DNA from: Holothuria scabra
Taxonomy: Eukaryota > Echinodermata > Holothuroidea > Aspidochirotida > Holothuriidae
Reading direction: 5' to 3'
Assembly (NCBI GenBank): GCA_037179385.1
Contig: CM074185.1
Coordinates: 8,551,371-8,615,370 of the forward strand
DNA length: 64,000 nucleotides
A model generated the notes under the pieces. The model saw only the letters and a list, made by a program, of their open reading frames with translations. It was not told the DNA's origin and made no database searches. Positions within the stretch are counted from its first letter, which is position 1; each line of letters starts with the position of its first letter. Made by a program: the position numbers and the translations under genes. Of the stretch, positions 47,284-60,432 are shown piece by piece.

Positions 47284-48072
47284 TGTGATAAAGTGGAATT
47301 TTTGGTTTTAGGGTCTTCCCTGGTAACTCCATGCTTTTGTGACTTCAGGCTTTCCTTGGCAGGGATTAAAGTAAACACTTCCTGTTACTCAAGCCTTTCT
47401 ATATTTAGACTTAAGCATGGGAGATAAGTTGGAGGAGACAGGGAACAAAGGGATGCTTTGAGGTCTGCCTGATCTACTTCCTTTTGGGACAGTGTGGGCA
47501 GTGTGCACAAATCTGCATAAGTGGTGAAAAGTCTGATATAAACAGCCTTAGGTAAAATAGGCCTTAGAAAAATCAGTGGAGTTGGGCCAGTTTTAGGTTA
47601 TTCAATTAATGTTTTAGCATGATAGTATAGTATTCACTGTTGTGGTCAATGTCACCCGCATTCATAGACCTTGGTTACCTTATGGGTAAAATCCAAAATA
47701 ATTACTATGTTTACACTAAGTAAACAGGCCCACTTCACCAGCAGTAGCATGGTCTTTTGTGATTCCTGCCTGAAACTTGAGAGTGAGAAGACTGTGTCAC
47801 AGCATGTTACAGAAATTGTCCAGAGTTTAATATCTATCAGTGCCAGATTGAGGGTTTCTATTGCTGAAGAGCAAATTCAGATGTTCTAAATGATACTATC
47901 CAGAGGGTCTTAATTACTGAGCCGGTGTACGTGTTCCAATGGTTGGAAGGTGTAGCCATTGAAGTATTGGGCCGAGGCTGTTGATTGGTGCAGGTAATGC
48001 TAGCCTGAATAAAGTAAAGGTTGAACCAGACATCTGTTGTACTGAGTCATTCATTTGGCTGAGCCTCCCACA
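47284..48072 (+). mobile_element. Gypsy 3' LTR (about 789 bp)
   Basis: It begins TGTGATAAAG directly after the polypurine tract, and probably ends CTCCCACA at 48072 (TGTG...CACA termini). An AATAAAG polyadenylation-like word lies near 48007. The first 554 bp or so recur inverted at 43867-44420 with small differences (for example AATTTTTGG against AAATTTTGG), which show the two LTR copies are not identical. The right end is inferred from the CACA motif only, since no full second LTR is available. Confidence 0.65.
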
Positions 48073-51000
48073 ACTAGTTCCCCCTTGGGTTCGCAACTTT
48101 TCACTACCAATGAGTTGACTCTAGCCATTTATTATAGGCCCCTGGTTGTCAAAAAGATGGAAAAAGTTATCGCTACACAACAACTTCTAATTATCTTTTC
48201 TTTTCTTTCAAAACTCTTAGATGCTGCGAACTCTCAACTGTTTTCTGACGTCACAATAATTGTTGGATGCTGAGTGTTTCTTTTTATTTTTTCAAGTGTG
48301 GCGGCGGTGTAGGGCCTGATAATCTGGATGTATTTTATTTTTATTCCTCTCAGACGAGGTTACATCGTTATGTATTTCGTTATTTAATTCTAAAAAGTCG
48401 TCAAAATCTTTTCGTATTCGTACCTATCAGCCTATGATCAATTCACCAGAGATGTTTTCGTTGTAAAAGGCTTAGGGAGGGAGCGTCAACTCCGCTAAAT
48501 GGAGTCACCTCTGCTCAAGTTTCGAAGTTTAGGCAATTGTTAGATGGCATTCATCTTGGAGGGCTCATCACAGTGGAGGGATCGTGTACCGTGATAATTT
48601 TCTACTGTCGAGTTTTCACATTTGCTTTCATAAATTGTTCTGAACCATTGAAATGTTTTCACTGCTGCAATAACCAAGATCAGGTTCCGATCTTGGCGGG
48701 AAAAAATTGTCTTTCCTCTCAGCCCCTTCAGAGAAATCCTAACCCCTATTTTAAAAAAAGGAAAGTCCAACTACAGGAACCTCAGGTTAAAGGGTCTTTC
48801 CCCTCATGAGGAAGCAGCCTGTGTGGTTCCTCTGAAGTACCTTTTTTATTAAGGTTCTTACTCGAAACTACAGTACATCAAGAGTGGCTTAGAAGAACTT
48901 GTATAGAGTGTTTGAAGAATTGCCATAGGCTGCCAGCTTCTATCTGTTGACATAGATCTTGTTAATATTATACATTTCTACATAGTTCTGTGAAACTCCT
49001 GTAAGAATCATTTTTGATTCTTTGAAATTGAAATCAATTAAGTACATTCTACGCAGGTCTAAGGTTCTTCCAGTGAGCTTGTTTGATACTTGAAATAAGC
49101 TTTCTCTTTCAATTATATGGAATCTAATAAAAAGAAAACTAGAATCTTCAGTCAATAGAATAGGTTTACTGCATGACCCTGGAAGTGGCATCAGAAATAG
49201 CAAAATCGATTTGACTGTTGCTTATGAATTTATTACTTATCAAGTTCACTCTTGGATTGAAAAAGTACCCAATACAAAATATAAAGCAAGAACAGTCGAA
49301 GGAAGTATTAGAAGCTGTTATAAGAATACTGAATGAAATTCTAAAAATAGCAAAGTAAACAGGAGTTTTATTTTTTTAAATTGCTGCCAATAATTGCATA
49401 AATAGTTTGACTTTTAAACAGTTCCAGAAATTATTCTTAAATTTTGCAATTTGTTCAATTTTATCAATTTCAATTTTCAGAATGTTTGAATATCTTGCTT
49501 ATAATGTTGGCATAGCATTCAAGACAGGTAACCTAGTTACCAAACACCAAACACTGCGAGTAAATTGGAATTGTAAATAGTTTATCAAACATAAATGTTT
49601 TAGGAAAAACATTCCACTTTACTGTTTTAACGAAAATGCTGAAATACATAGCAGTTTTTTCATGCAATGTCATGGTTTTCTATGCAACTATCTCTTTCAG
49701 TTGCTTATGGGCAACAATGCAATCTACTTATGTTGGGATAACACAGGTTTGTACTTGTAGGTAGCAGTCACTGGGAATTCCTTTGCCCAATATGCGGAAG
49801 TGAATTGCTACTGCAATTTTCTAAGCACATAAAACCGAAATTTATGAACGCCACACAAGTTATCTGTCAAATTTGTAAAAATTTTACGCTATTTACTATT
49901 TATACATACGATCAAAATGCAATCCTCAATTCATTTACGATCACGAAATGAAGAACTCTTATTGTCCTTCTGTGTACAAGCAATTCTGTCACAAAATAGC
50001 ATTACATCTGAAACTTTGTTGAGGAAATGAATACTCATTAATCAAAACCAATAAACAGGTGAAAACCAATTTCAATTTGTGGCTTATACGGCAAAATTGA
50101 GTGATTTGTGTCATTGTTCACAGTCTTAGAGTATCTTAAACACCTGCAATGAAGGTAACAATTTCGAGGAAAATTTTGCTTTCTGACTTATAACAGGCAT
50201 TTATGACTTATACCTGAGAATAAACAAATCAATCCAGCAACTTCAACTCGATCAAAACATATTCAAAAATTCTGCGCAATCATTATTTCTTATCCAATCC
50301 ATGAAATAAGGAGACTTTTTGTGCAGTTTTCTGTGTCTAAATCGTCTTTTTGGGTGCAAAAGGTTGAATTTCAATATGCCATAATTAAGACCCCTAGTTT
50401 TAATTGGGTTTGATGGACTGGATTTATGCTTAGTGTTGTGTGCACATACCAACAAAATTAACAGAACCCCGGAAGCAACAACAACAAATTAAAAACTCAA
50501 GTATTCCAGGTCGCTGATTCAAGATCCTGAGATTCTTTGATACAAATCTAGAAAATGGGGATCTAGAGCATCTCACTTAGAAAAAAGTTTAATCATAGTG
50601 TAGTTTTACTCATCTATGTAGACATGGAAGTGATAGCAAAAGTACTTTGGAAACATCATAACAGCGCACTTAACATCCCCAATGCAAGCTCATCGACCAA
50701 CTGTAAACTATCACCATCATATGGTAGATAACTTGTAACCAGTTTTTCAACAAAATAAATGTTCGCAAACCTAAAAAGCTCTAATTCGATAGTCTTTGTA
50801 ATTTTCTCAGAGAAGCGATTTGGGATTCACTTCCCTACACAACCTTGTTGGTGATTTGTGCAAGACCTGCACATTTTTAACATAGTATATCAGGTAGGAT
50901 GCTCCCTAAGAACCGCAATTTCCAAAGACCATATAGGTTGTAACTGACCTTACTGCATGACATAATTACTCAGAATAGTGCCCAATGTAATACATTTTGC

Positions 51001-52823
51001 ACTGAAACCCACATTCCTCTGTAAAATCAGAGATAAAATCTTCCAACTTAATCGGCATTAAAGTAAGGCACTCAAGGAAGGTGCACATGCTTTTGAAAAT
51101 CTGGAATCAAAATTTACTGTAAGTCTGCCAATTTCCAGTACAACAAACACTGTACACTTCCCAGACTTTTTTGCACCCAGTACCACGTAATGTACATGAT
51201 GTTTTTCCTTCTCAACAGCTTGAAGCAATGGTGGTGCACAGCTATGGTGCTTTCTTTGTCAAGAATATGACTTCCTGTCTTTGGAAAAACAGATCCTTTG
51301 TGACTGGTTCAAATATACTGCCTATCTGCACAGTTTGCAGCTATATGAAGCCAGAATTCTGGAGGAGAAAATTTGTGGGATAAAAAAAGGCAGGTTAATG
51401 TATGAACTCATGACATCAGCAGAATGTTCCATGACACAAATTCATAAAATTTAAGGTTTTTGCACAGTAAAATGTATCTACTGTTAGTTTATTGACACAA
51501 ACCTAGTGGAGATTGAATCTTGGTGCACAAAAATTTGTGACACAACTATAGTAGTCAAGGGGTCTTGCATTAAGACAGGGGTGCAGGATACTTTGACTGT
51601 AGGTCCTGGTACTTAAAGACCCTAAAATGTCAAAATGAAGCTACTCTGGTTAATACTACTGCTTTTAAAACTGCACTCTTAACTTATCCTTTACTAGAAT
51701 GGTAATAATACAATAGTTACAACTCATTAAAGACATGACTGCTTTTAAACACAACAACAATCTGTACAAAAATCCATGCTTGCATTTAGCCAAAATCATG
51801 TTTGACTCTGGTGATCGTGCTAAACGACATTCAAAGTACTTGACAGGTAGCAGGTACTGCACATTTACTTTATCAGCTGATGTTTCTATAGGTCCGCAAC
51901 CTAATGCCCTGAAAAACCTATGTTAACTTCAGATTTCCTTCACTATGACTGGTTTTCAATATCACGTTATTTATCAATGAATGAACTGGATATGATCAAA
52001 ACATGACATGATTTTGGCTGACCTCTTACATCAACAAAACTCATGGGTTTTCTGCATGCAGGGTCTTTTGCAACACTATTTTAAACACACGGTAATTAGA
52101 TCTAGCTAGGTTACCTATAATGAGATCAGTGAGTGCAGTGATCAGTATTAATACTGGATTTTGGTGTTTGACCTAATGTTGCTCCATATAACCTTTGGAC
52201 CCAATAAATAAAAAAAAAAAAAAAAGAAATCACTCACAGACAGGCGCATTCAGTGCCTACAACCACACCAATATGGCTTCATTGGTTATTTTGCTATATG
52301 CAAGGAGGCAACGCAGGGAAAATCACTTAAATTACCAAGCATGCACTGGGAGAAATCTGATAACACATACAGCAAAGCCAACCTTTATCAAACATTTGAT
52401 TTTCTTTATTATTTGTCAATCGGGCTAGCTGTTCCCAATATCTACTTGTCAGAAAGAACACATACTGTTCACACCTAAACCCTTTGCAATTCTGTGGGAA
52501 TGAACTTTTGTGAACTTCTGAACTACTCGGCCCTTGAGGCATAGGCTACAACATTGAGCAATGCACATGTCCTAGTGATCTGCAACTTTCTCCCCTTTTC
52601 TGTAATGTGTGAACTGGAGGCTGGGGGGGGGGGGGGCTGGAGGTTCTTGAGCCATGGATCAAGTAAGCTTACACTGGCTACAAGAATATACTATTTAGCA
52701 AGAAACTTGGGTTGTAACACGGGCTGAAGGGGAAGGTTTAGGTAAAAATATTTAAGTACATGGTCATCATTATTTAATAAAGGAAATGCAAACCTGTTAC
52801 TCAGCTTGTAACCCATCTCTCAC
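48073..52823. other. Low-repeat DNA without a firm gene
   Basis: This is the quietest stretch of the window. On the plus strand after 51225 a frame without ATG stays open to about 51452 and reads protein-like (QEYDFLSLEKQILCDWF, then LHSLQLYEARILEEK). It follows acceptor-like AG dinucleotides at about 51215-51225, but no domain is recognised. The frames at 48537-48809 and 48940-49203 have no support. Confidence 0.3.
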
Positions 52824-52914
52824 CTTTTTCTGCCTTTTCTTTGGCCTCTGCACTCTAGATGGAAGCCAATAGTGACATGGCCGGAAGGATAACTCCTCAA
52901 TGGTTTCTCCGGCT
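52824..52914 (-). CDS. Candidate internal exon (unknown)
   Basis: It is bounded by CTGCAG|A (52914) and AAAAAG|GTGAGA (52824/52823) and open for 30 codons in only one frame: AGETIEELSFRPCHYWLPS, then RVQRPKKRQKK, a basic nuclear- or nucleic-acid-binding-like tail. The upstream candidate exon ending at 53341 (AG-G CG|GTGAGT) joins in phase to give EEAATQIRR-AGET. The pyrimidine tract of the acceptor is weak and I do not recognise the protein. Confidence 0.35.
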
Positions 52915-53340
52915 CTGCAGTATACAGTATAATTACAGATAGATTATAAAAATATGCATATGCCATGTTTTTAATTACACAACATGGTCAATGAAGTTTG
53001 ACTTGACCAGGGAGATTCCCCAAATGCAAATTAGGCTGTAATACCTCTATCTGCATAGCATGAAACCTACTGATTACCTTCAACTCATTGTTATCAATGT
53101 ATGTTAGGAATTTGAAGAAACCAACTTGGGTAGAATACAAGTCTCACAAGAAAAATTATTTTATAAACTGTCTTGCTCATTTCCCTACACCTCCCATACA
53201 CTGTTTTGTAAGTGCAGTTTACCATCACTTTTCCCCCAATGTAAGAACATGTTTAAAACGCAGATCTTTAAATACGTCACTGAAAATTTACATTTGCCCA
53301 GTTTATTGCCATGGTATTGAGAAGGTATCCAAAAACTCAC

Positions 53341-53389
53341 CGCCTGATTTGTGTGGCGGCTTCTTCAATTAGGCAGTGCGCATCCCTTC
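53341..53389 (-). CDS. Candidate exon upstream of 52824-52914 (unknown)
   Basis: The frame GRDAHCLIEEAATQIRR runs into a canonical donor GGCG|GTGAGT. It has no in-frame ATG and an in-frame TGA at about 53396, so an acceptor within the short GAAG-rich stretch would be needed. It is kept only because the phase matches the next candidate exon. Confidence 0.25.
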
Positions 53390-53395
53390 CTTCAA

Positions 53396-54310
53396 TTCAA
53401 TTCAAATCTCACAAATTTACACCTCTGTGAGTGAATTAGGCTGCCATTATGTTCGACTATGTCGTCACGTACTATGCAGTCGTCTTCGCAGGGAGTTATC
53501 AGGGCAGGAGATCCCACATTTAAAGGTCCTTTGGGCCAAGCTAGTTGCCGACATTAAGCCGCACATTGTCTTGCTCTTGAACTATCTTTAGGGCTAGAAA
53601 GGAATTTCGTACTGAAGACAATTATCTCTGTCTTCTGCTACATCTCAAAGACGATGGATCCATCCATTGCCATAACACTGCCAGTCGTCGAGGAAAAAAC
53701 TAAACTTTTAAGTATGCGTCGCTCGGCGTTGAATCTAATATTTATTCAAATAGCTGTTACGAAGATTTTTCAAAATTTCCCCTCTCCGAAAATACTTGAT
53801 TCCAATGCGGAAAATAATCAAAACTTTGACTGGTTTGTGAGAACTTAAACGATGTGTCACCTTACTAACTCATTAGAATCCTAGACAGAAATAAAAAAAA
53901 AACGTATAGTAGTAAAAAGTTTATAGGGCAGTTGTTTTACATAAAGACTTTTTTTAAGCTTAGCACTTGTCGGCGAACACGTTGTACACTACAGAGAAAC
54001 AGTTAACAATGACGTTTGTTTCTGGATTACTTCGGTTGGAGCAGGGCGAAATTGCAATGTGAAAATCAGAAAGGGCAAACCAATGGAAATTAAAGGACCT
54101 GTCAATCCAATTTTGTTACCTGAAAAGGGATTAAAGATTTTAAAGTACATATTGTCTGGTAGATTTGAACGTTGGGTCTGCTTCAATGACAACTCCATGT
54201 TCTCAGCAGGATGGACTCTCTCGTTGTTAGAAAATCTCACAGTTTAATAGGCTGGACGTAGTTGCAGAAGATCGTTCGACGATAGTTTTATTTTGAAGAC
54301 TTAATCAGTA
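53396..54310. other. No recognisable gene
   Basis: Small frames on both strands (53654-53848, 53989-54247) have no domain or conserved counterpart in the window. Confidence 0.35.
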
Positions 54311-54317
54311 CTTTCAG

Positions 54318-54575
54318 CACATTTAGTTAGTTAGATGGAGTTTTACAGCCCAGTTTCCAACCTATTGGTTCAAGTCGAGCCGGCCACGTCTTTTTTCCAG
54401 TTGTGACTCACTAGCTTGTTTGCCCTACTCCATTTCTTATGCGGAGCATCACGCACAACAGCAGTAGTTTTCATTTTCAAAGGCTTTTGTATGACTCGAC
54501 ATAGGAATAGAACCTGGGTCTTCCGCGTGAGAGGCGGATTCTCTACCGCCAGACCAAACATGAGGTCTTTTCTGT
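54318..54575 (-). repeat. SINE with tRNA-like head, copy 2
   Basis: On the minus strand the head reads TGGTCTGGCGGTAGAGAATC, then CCGC-CTCTCAC-GCGG (anticodon position CTC, as in tRNA-Glu) and a B-box-like GGTTCTATTCC. The body and tail (CTCGACTTGAACCAATAGG, CATCTAACTAACTAA) match copy 1. The two heads have different anticodon loops, so the head has drifted within the family. Confidence 0.7.
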
Positions 54576-54579
54576 ACTA

Positions 54580-56070
54580 CTTATAACATGATGTCACAAG
54601 ATGCAAAAAGAAAATATTGTAACAAAATCATTCACAAAAGATTATTTTTTAACCCTACCTGCAACGTTAACCATGAAAGAATTTTTCAGGGGCGTGCGTC
54701 TTTTCAAAAACTACAAATAATGCTTGATCAATCTTATCATAGCTACAAGTGAAACGTCTGTAAAAGACCTAGATCATGTCATTTTGTGTCGCTATAACAA
54801 AGGAGTTTGTTCAATAATATCTCTACTTTGTTATTTGACATTAACATTCAGTCATCTTTTCATTGCATAACAATAGCTGTGGAAAAGCAATGTCACTATA
54901 TATTCTTCTTGGAATTGGAAGCAGACAAAGAAATCGTCCCTCTATAAATGTATACGGATCAAATGGCTACCCTACATCAGTGCAATTTTACAGAATCACT
55001 ATATGTATGTGAGAAAACATTTGAAATAAACGTGAGGAAACCGAGGAAAGTCAGGGAAGGAAGGAAACACTGCATACCACGGACGGCGCCAGGATATTTT
55101 GATAGGGAGGGGGAAGAGGAGCAAAGCACCAACTGAGTGCTGCTTTTCTTCCTCACCCTTCGTTTCTTGGGGAAGTTCTCTTTCTTTCCCATTTTCTTGG
55201 GATCATAGAGGGACGTTCGACTCACTCCCTGAAGTCGCCAAGCCACATATACACTTGATGCAGTTAGCTTTCCCTTCTTACTACTTGCTTGATAGTACCA
55301 GATACACCAAGCAATACACCAAAGTTACGTAATATTTCTGGCATGCTAGCGGACCAGTCAAGCATGTCCGAATAAGCAATAATTGCTTTTCATGAAGTGT
55401 AAACAAAATGAAAACCTGTGGCGTAGCTAGGATTTTTTCCAGGGGGTGCAAAGGTATGAAATTTCCCCCAAATTTTTCCCGGTCAATGTGTATGTATTTC
55501 ATAAACAAAATGTAAATTCACAAGTATAACAACATTACAATTTCATTATGTAAGTGCGAGGGCTGGGGCCCCCTAGCTCCCCCCCCCCCCCGTCTCCGAG
55601 GTCCCTGTATTCCTGTATTACCTGTATTTTTAATCTTAAATTATAACATAGAGCAATTGGAAATGACAGCTCTTAGTTATTAGTTATTATTTTGGTCAAC
55701 AATACTGGTTTATTTGTATGTAATAACGCAGTGCCGTACCCAGGATTTCTCTGAAGGGGGGGGGGGGCATGCAGTATGGTCTAAGAGGTGTGTCCAGATA
55801 TTTTTTTACTTTTTCAAGGAGCCTAGATGCGAAATGGTGCAAGATTTTTTACTTTGACAGGAACAGTGTTAAAAGTTGAATCTTGGTATTTCATGAGGAT
55901 AAAACTGAAACTTTCCTGTCTTTACATGCATTCTTATGCCATTTACGATACCTTAAGAAGTAAAACCTGTCATAAAATTTGCATACTTCAAGAAGTCAAA
56001 ATTAAAGAGCTTTGACTGGTTTAGGATTTGCGTTTTATTCCTGGCCACAAAATGTTATTTTGTCATAAAG
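54580..56070. other. Repeat-end fragments, no gene
   Basis: GGCGTAGCTAGGATTTTTTC at about 55421 and GCCGTACCCAGGATTTCTCT at about 55731 are ends of dispersed elements followed by G runs. The frames at 54948-55332 overlap each other and have no domain. Confidence 0.4.
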
Positions 56071-56074
56071 ATTA

Positions 56075-56340
56075 TGTAAGCGGAGCGCCACCATTGGTTG
56101 GCGCCGAGCGTAGAGAAGAATCTAACGAGTCGCGATCTTCTTTTGTCGTTTGCAATAAAATGCTCACTTCAAAATATGTTCACAAACTGCAAAGTGATCA
56201 GAAAGATAACAGCTACTTTGACCCCAAAAATGTAATTTTGCCCAAACTCTGAGCGAAGCGCCACCATTGGTTGTTGCGGAGCGTAGGGAAAATTTCGAAA
56301 ACTCAGACCCCTCAGATGGCCAAAAATTGCGTTTTCATTC
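56075..56340 (+). repeat. GTGGCGTAGCC-family core, two partial copies
   Basis: GCGGAGCGCCACCATTGGTT at about 56081 and GCGAAGCGCCACCATTGGTT at about 56253, followed by CCCCTCAGATGGCC, repeat the family core twice. No terminal GTGGCGTAGCC is present nearby. Confidence 0.5.
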
Positions 56341-58190
56341 TTGTAAAAAAAATCTAAACATGCAGTCTTTATTTTAATCGGTGCCACCAGTGGGATACAG
56401 GTGCTATCGTTTTAAGTAAACATTAGGATATGACAAAGTTTGCCTGTTTTTAGGGATTAAATAAAATTGGCATCACTGTGAAAATTTTTGAAAAATTTTG
56501 AAAAATTGGGTGTCCTTATACGCAACCTGGTGCCACATATGCTATCTTTTGAAGTAAAATCTGTGTTGCTAAAGTATGACTACATATTTTTAAGAACAAA
56601 AAATGGCATCCGTGAGGAGGGGGGGGGGGTGGTCCAATGGTCCCCCCCCCCCTTCGTAGGCTACTGAAAGGAGGCCTAATAGTGTCTCGATAACACAGGA
56701 TATCCTGTTAGAACAGCAGTATGTTAAGTGTAGAAGGCTGCAGGGTATTCATGTACTTGTTCATTGTTACACCCCAAGTGAGCAGGAAATTAAGCTATTT
56801 TCCCGAACTAGCCTGTAAGCCTCCAAGGATTAGGCTAAGTAACAAAATCTAATTATGCCCATGGATCCCGTTCATTCTAATTTCTAGACTAACGTTAATT
56901 TTTTCGTAAGCCATGGATTGTTTCAGCCCCATCCGTGGTTATGTACACAGAGTAAAATCGGTATAGTTTTAACCCCTCCCGCTACTAGCGTGTAGGACAA
57001 TATAACCTCAGGGGTCTACATTAGTGACTTGTCAGTTTTCGCATCCTTTCACTGAATTCCCAAAGTGTATAACACAGGGACTGTGTTCAAGGTGATCATA
57101 TTCTTAAGTTCGGGTTTACAGCCTCTCAGTGTTAGTTGTACTGAATCAGCTGTTGTTTAATTTCTGAATAACAGCTTCTTGTGCACTGGAATGCACTGAT
57201 CAAAACTCCCCCAGCGTATACAAGAGAACATTCAATCTGCTGCGCGGCGAGACCATTTCTGTGGAGCGCGAGTCGGGCCGGTTCATGCGACACTGAGAAA
57301 ATCTGAGTTAATTTGGCGCATGAAAATACGAATTATGTAAGAGAATGTTTCACAATTTCTTATTCCAATAAAAACTTTGAGAAAGTTTTTGTTAGAACAA
57401 GAAAATACCTCAAATTTCCCCAGTTTCCTCAAATTTCCCAAATTATTTTCCAGGGGGAAACTTGCCCCCTGCCCCCCCCCCCCCAATAGCTACCCTACTG
57501 CTCCCACAGTCTTTTTCGAAGAATCTAAGACATATCCTTAAATGATAAGAAGTTTTAGCTGTAGTTATAGTTATATTGATGTACCATTAATAATAAGTAA
57601 TTGCATATAAAAAACTAAAAGGTACACTTTATCCTTAGGCTTATAACATTTGGCATGATCTTGCAAGCAGACAGAATTGAAAATTTAACCCTCGATGTAC
57701 GGTTTAGTAACATTCCCCACTTGCTTCATGAGACTGCATGCTAGATCAAGAACACGTGCTCAACGGGATTAAATCTTACCAGGGAGGTTGTAGTATTCTA
57801 GAACCACCCTGGCCTTGCTTCAATCAACTCAACCATTGGCAAAAAGAGTAATTGTCTGAGTCTTTAAGTGTCTCCAAATATCTAGTTGAATATGCAGCCA
57901 GGCATCCCATATTAATTTGGTAGCAAAGTGTAGCTTCCTTATTCCACCGGAGGAAAATTCCCATGGAGTCCCATTGCAATGACTGGGATACCACTAAGCC
58001 CTTAAAATGTTAGTATGACCCTTTCATTGTAGCAAATAAATCATTAAGTTTTCCAAAGAGTCTCATATGTTCCATTTGGTCCCATTCAGTCCTATTAAAA
58101 ATTCCGAAACATTCTGTTTGTTTCCATTTATTTTCATTTAGGAATTTTATGGTAGTGTAAACGAATCTATGGGAATTTTTTCATGTGTCA
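56341..58190. other. No recognisable gene
   Basis: It contains G/C homopolymers near 56620 and 57475. Further 3' exons of GH3 copy 2 could lie here, because the last recognised exon has a possible donor at its end, but I found none. Confidence 0.35.
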
Positions 58191-58192
58191 TC

Positions 58193-58403
58193 TCACATTA
58201 ATTTATAATGCTTAAATGGTTTCACGTGATACAGCTCAATTGATACTACCGTCGCTCTCATCTGGCAACCCTGTATCGTGCTTTCTGTCACACTGTAATG
58301 TTTCATTTCTACATCCGGAAAGTGACTGAGGGCAGTCTTTATAGCTGTGATTACAGTAGGTTGGTCGACCTTCTCGACAAATAAATTCAACAGGGTCGCT
58401 GTC
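58193..58403 (-). CDS. GH3-domain gene copy 2, 3' exon
   Basis: Acceptor GATTTCAG|GAC joins in phase with the preceding exon (TAC AG|G ACA) to give YRTATLLNLFVEKVDQPTV, the segment after the GH3 nucleotide-binding region (compare the LNL-GEK type motif of the family). It continues through ALSHFPDVEMKHYSVTE to a TGA at 58195-58193. A possible donor AAT|GTGAGA overlaps the stop, so the exon may continue by splicing. The usual H-Y-x-V-F-x-E-L ending of the family is not evident, so the C-terminus is altered or lies further on. Confidence 0.6.
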
Positions 58404-58811
58404 CTGAAATCAAGAATTGATTTGAAGCAATGATTGTTGTTATTGTATATATATTCAGGAATATTTCATGACGATTAAAATCGTCACTAACATCTCTATC
58501 AAACTTTTTTATTGAATCGCTGATTCCTAATAATGTACTGTAAATAACAACACATTGGTATTGCCTTACATTTATTAATCAAATATCTTGCTTTGCATAA
58601 AACGATTTTTTTCACGCAAGCATTTTGAACAAATTTTCTTCAACTAGCAGAAAACATGGTTCACACTTTATGGTTCAAGTCATCACCGTTTCTGAGAAGA
58701 TGACACGCGATGGTTGTTCCAATATCATTTCAAAATTCGAACGTTTTATACATTTCAATAGTATTGACATTCCTTACAAAAACTCTTTGCTAAACTGAAG
58801 TCTAATCCTAC

Positions 58812-58976
58812 CTGTACATAAATTTGACTTTCGGGGTGTTTTCGTAAAATCTTGTAATCTGCACGACATCTCCAAATCGATAACGGTAGAGACCATGCCT
58901 CTGACTGACGACAACTTCGTAGTTCTTACCAACTTCAACCTCATCGATAAAGTAAGTCTCTGGGTCTGGGTTTTCT
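58812..58976 (-). CDS. GH3-domain gene copy 2, motif-3 exon
   Basis: This 165-bp exon, from acceptor ATGCCAAG|A to donor ATGTACAG|GTAGG, encodes ENPDPETYFIDEVEVGK, then YEVVVSQRHGLYRYRFGDVV and QITRFYENTPKVKF. LYRYRFGDVV is the diagnostic GH3/ANL-type nucleotide-binding motif. Phases match both neighbouring exons, and no stop occurs. This exon is the strongest evidence for a GH3 gene in the second locus. Confidence 0.8.
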
Positions 58977-59509
58977 CTTGGCATAAATAAAACAGTCTTG
59001 GTTCACCCAGGCAAATGTTATACCCACAAGATCAGCAGTAATATCTTATGCTTCCCGGTTGACAAAAAAGTGATGTTAAAATCAAATTGTTTCTTTTTTT
59101 CAATTGATTCTTATGAAGTTTTCATTCTACTTAAAAAAAAAATTCTCCTTTTATCTTAGATTTCAGCTACATTAAACCAGAAAGTTAAAAATTGTAGGGA
59201 AAAACCTAATCTAACGAAATGACTAACTAACTAATTAAGTAACCTTCCAAAATTAATCTTTCAACACAAGAACGTAGTGTGGCGGGGCTTAGCTTCCATA
59301 ACAATTTTTGTCATTGAAATATACTTAATCTGAAAGATATGGCTTCGTTCCAGACTACAACAACATGTTCGCAAACGTCTACAATGCAGGGCCTTCTTTA
59401 GGAAATCTGTAATACAGCCTTTCAATTCATGAACGTAGCAGTGAGAAAAAGCTAAAAACGTCATCCGTTTTATACTTTGTGTAATAAATTTCATATAATA
59501 TTTGCTTAC

Positions 59510-59648
59510 ATGGCATCTTCGAGGATGAACTCAAAGATAAAACCAGTAACCATCACTACGTACTCTTCGTCTCCCTTGTGTAAGGGGTTGGGTTTAAATT
59601 CCACCATTGCCTCTGAAGATCCGTAAAAAGGTGCAAAGAAGAGCAGAC
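59510..59648 (-). CDS. GH3-domain gene copy 2, middle exon
   Basis: Acceptor TTTCCACAG|GT and donor GCCAT|GTAAGC bound a 139-bp exon encoding LLFFAPFYGSSEAMVEFKP and then YVVMVTGFIFEFILED. FYGSSEA corresponds to the conserved acyl-binding/ATP motif of GH3 proteins (P-x-Y-x-S-S-E). The phase matches the end of the large exon (AAA G|GT) and the next exon (AT|A). Confidence 0.75.
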
Positions 59649-60432
59649 CTGTGGAAAGATTGAAGAAAATTGTGCAAAGGGGGTAAATTGGGCCATAAAT
59701 CCAAGATAAGGGATCCACCGAAAATCTTTAGGCTTTGAATGGCTGAGTATGCCGTGGTACAGAATAAGGGTGATGACTTTGGTCAAATAATGAAACAATT
59801 TAAGAAATCTGTATTGCGGTCCATTTAACAAAAGGAAATTACGTTAAATGCGAGTATCATTAGAGACTTCACCCCTTGGAAGTGTGGCAAAACTTCTCCT
59901 ACCCTTAATTCCTTGCCTGTTACACGACTGACAAAAGCAACATTGTAGCAGATTTCATGGTCCAGTGACCGCCGATTGCTGTCTCCGGTTTCTATTATTG
60001 TAAAATCGGCCTAGTCATTACGCTATCGGCCAAGTCGTGACATCCACATATCAAGGGGCAGAACTCTCTAATGTTTAATGACAACAATTTTTCAGAAAAG
60101 CCTTTCAAATAGCCAGAAAGGAGACCTTCCTCTGCCTGAAGGAAAAAAAGAATCGCTTCTATCGGTGGTGAAAAAAATTCACCCAGAATCTTAGACTAAC
60201 CGATAAAAATTGTGGGGGATTATATAAGTCGTCCCAAAAGCAAGAAAAATGAATGGCCAAAAGTGATTCCCAGACCGATAGAAATGGCACTTGACCGCCT
60301 TTGAGTTACATAGAGCAGGGCATCACTACATCACTATCATCAAATAAGAAACTTGCCCCCCCCCCTCCCCCTTCGCACTCAACATGCAATGGCTGTGAGA
60401 GAAAATGGCTGTGCAAACATCTGCTGCAGAGC

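Noticed and set aside
54500..54570. Possible tRNA-Glu gene on the minus strand
   Set aside because: The anticodon arm and B-box are present, but the acceptor stem does not pair and the sequence continues into a SINE body found elsewhere.
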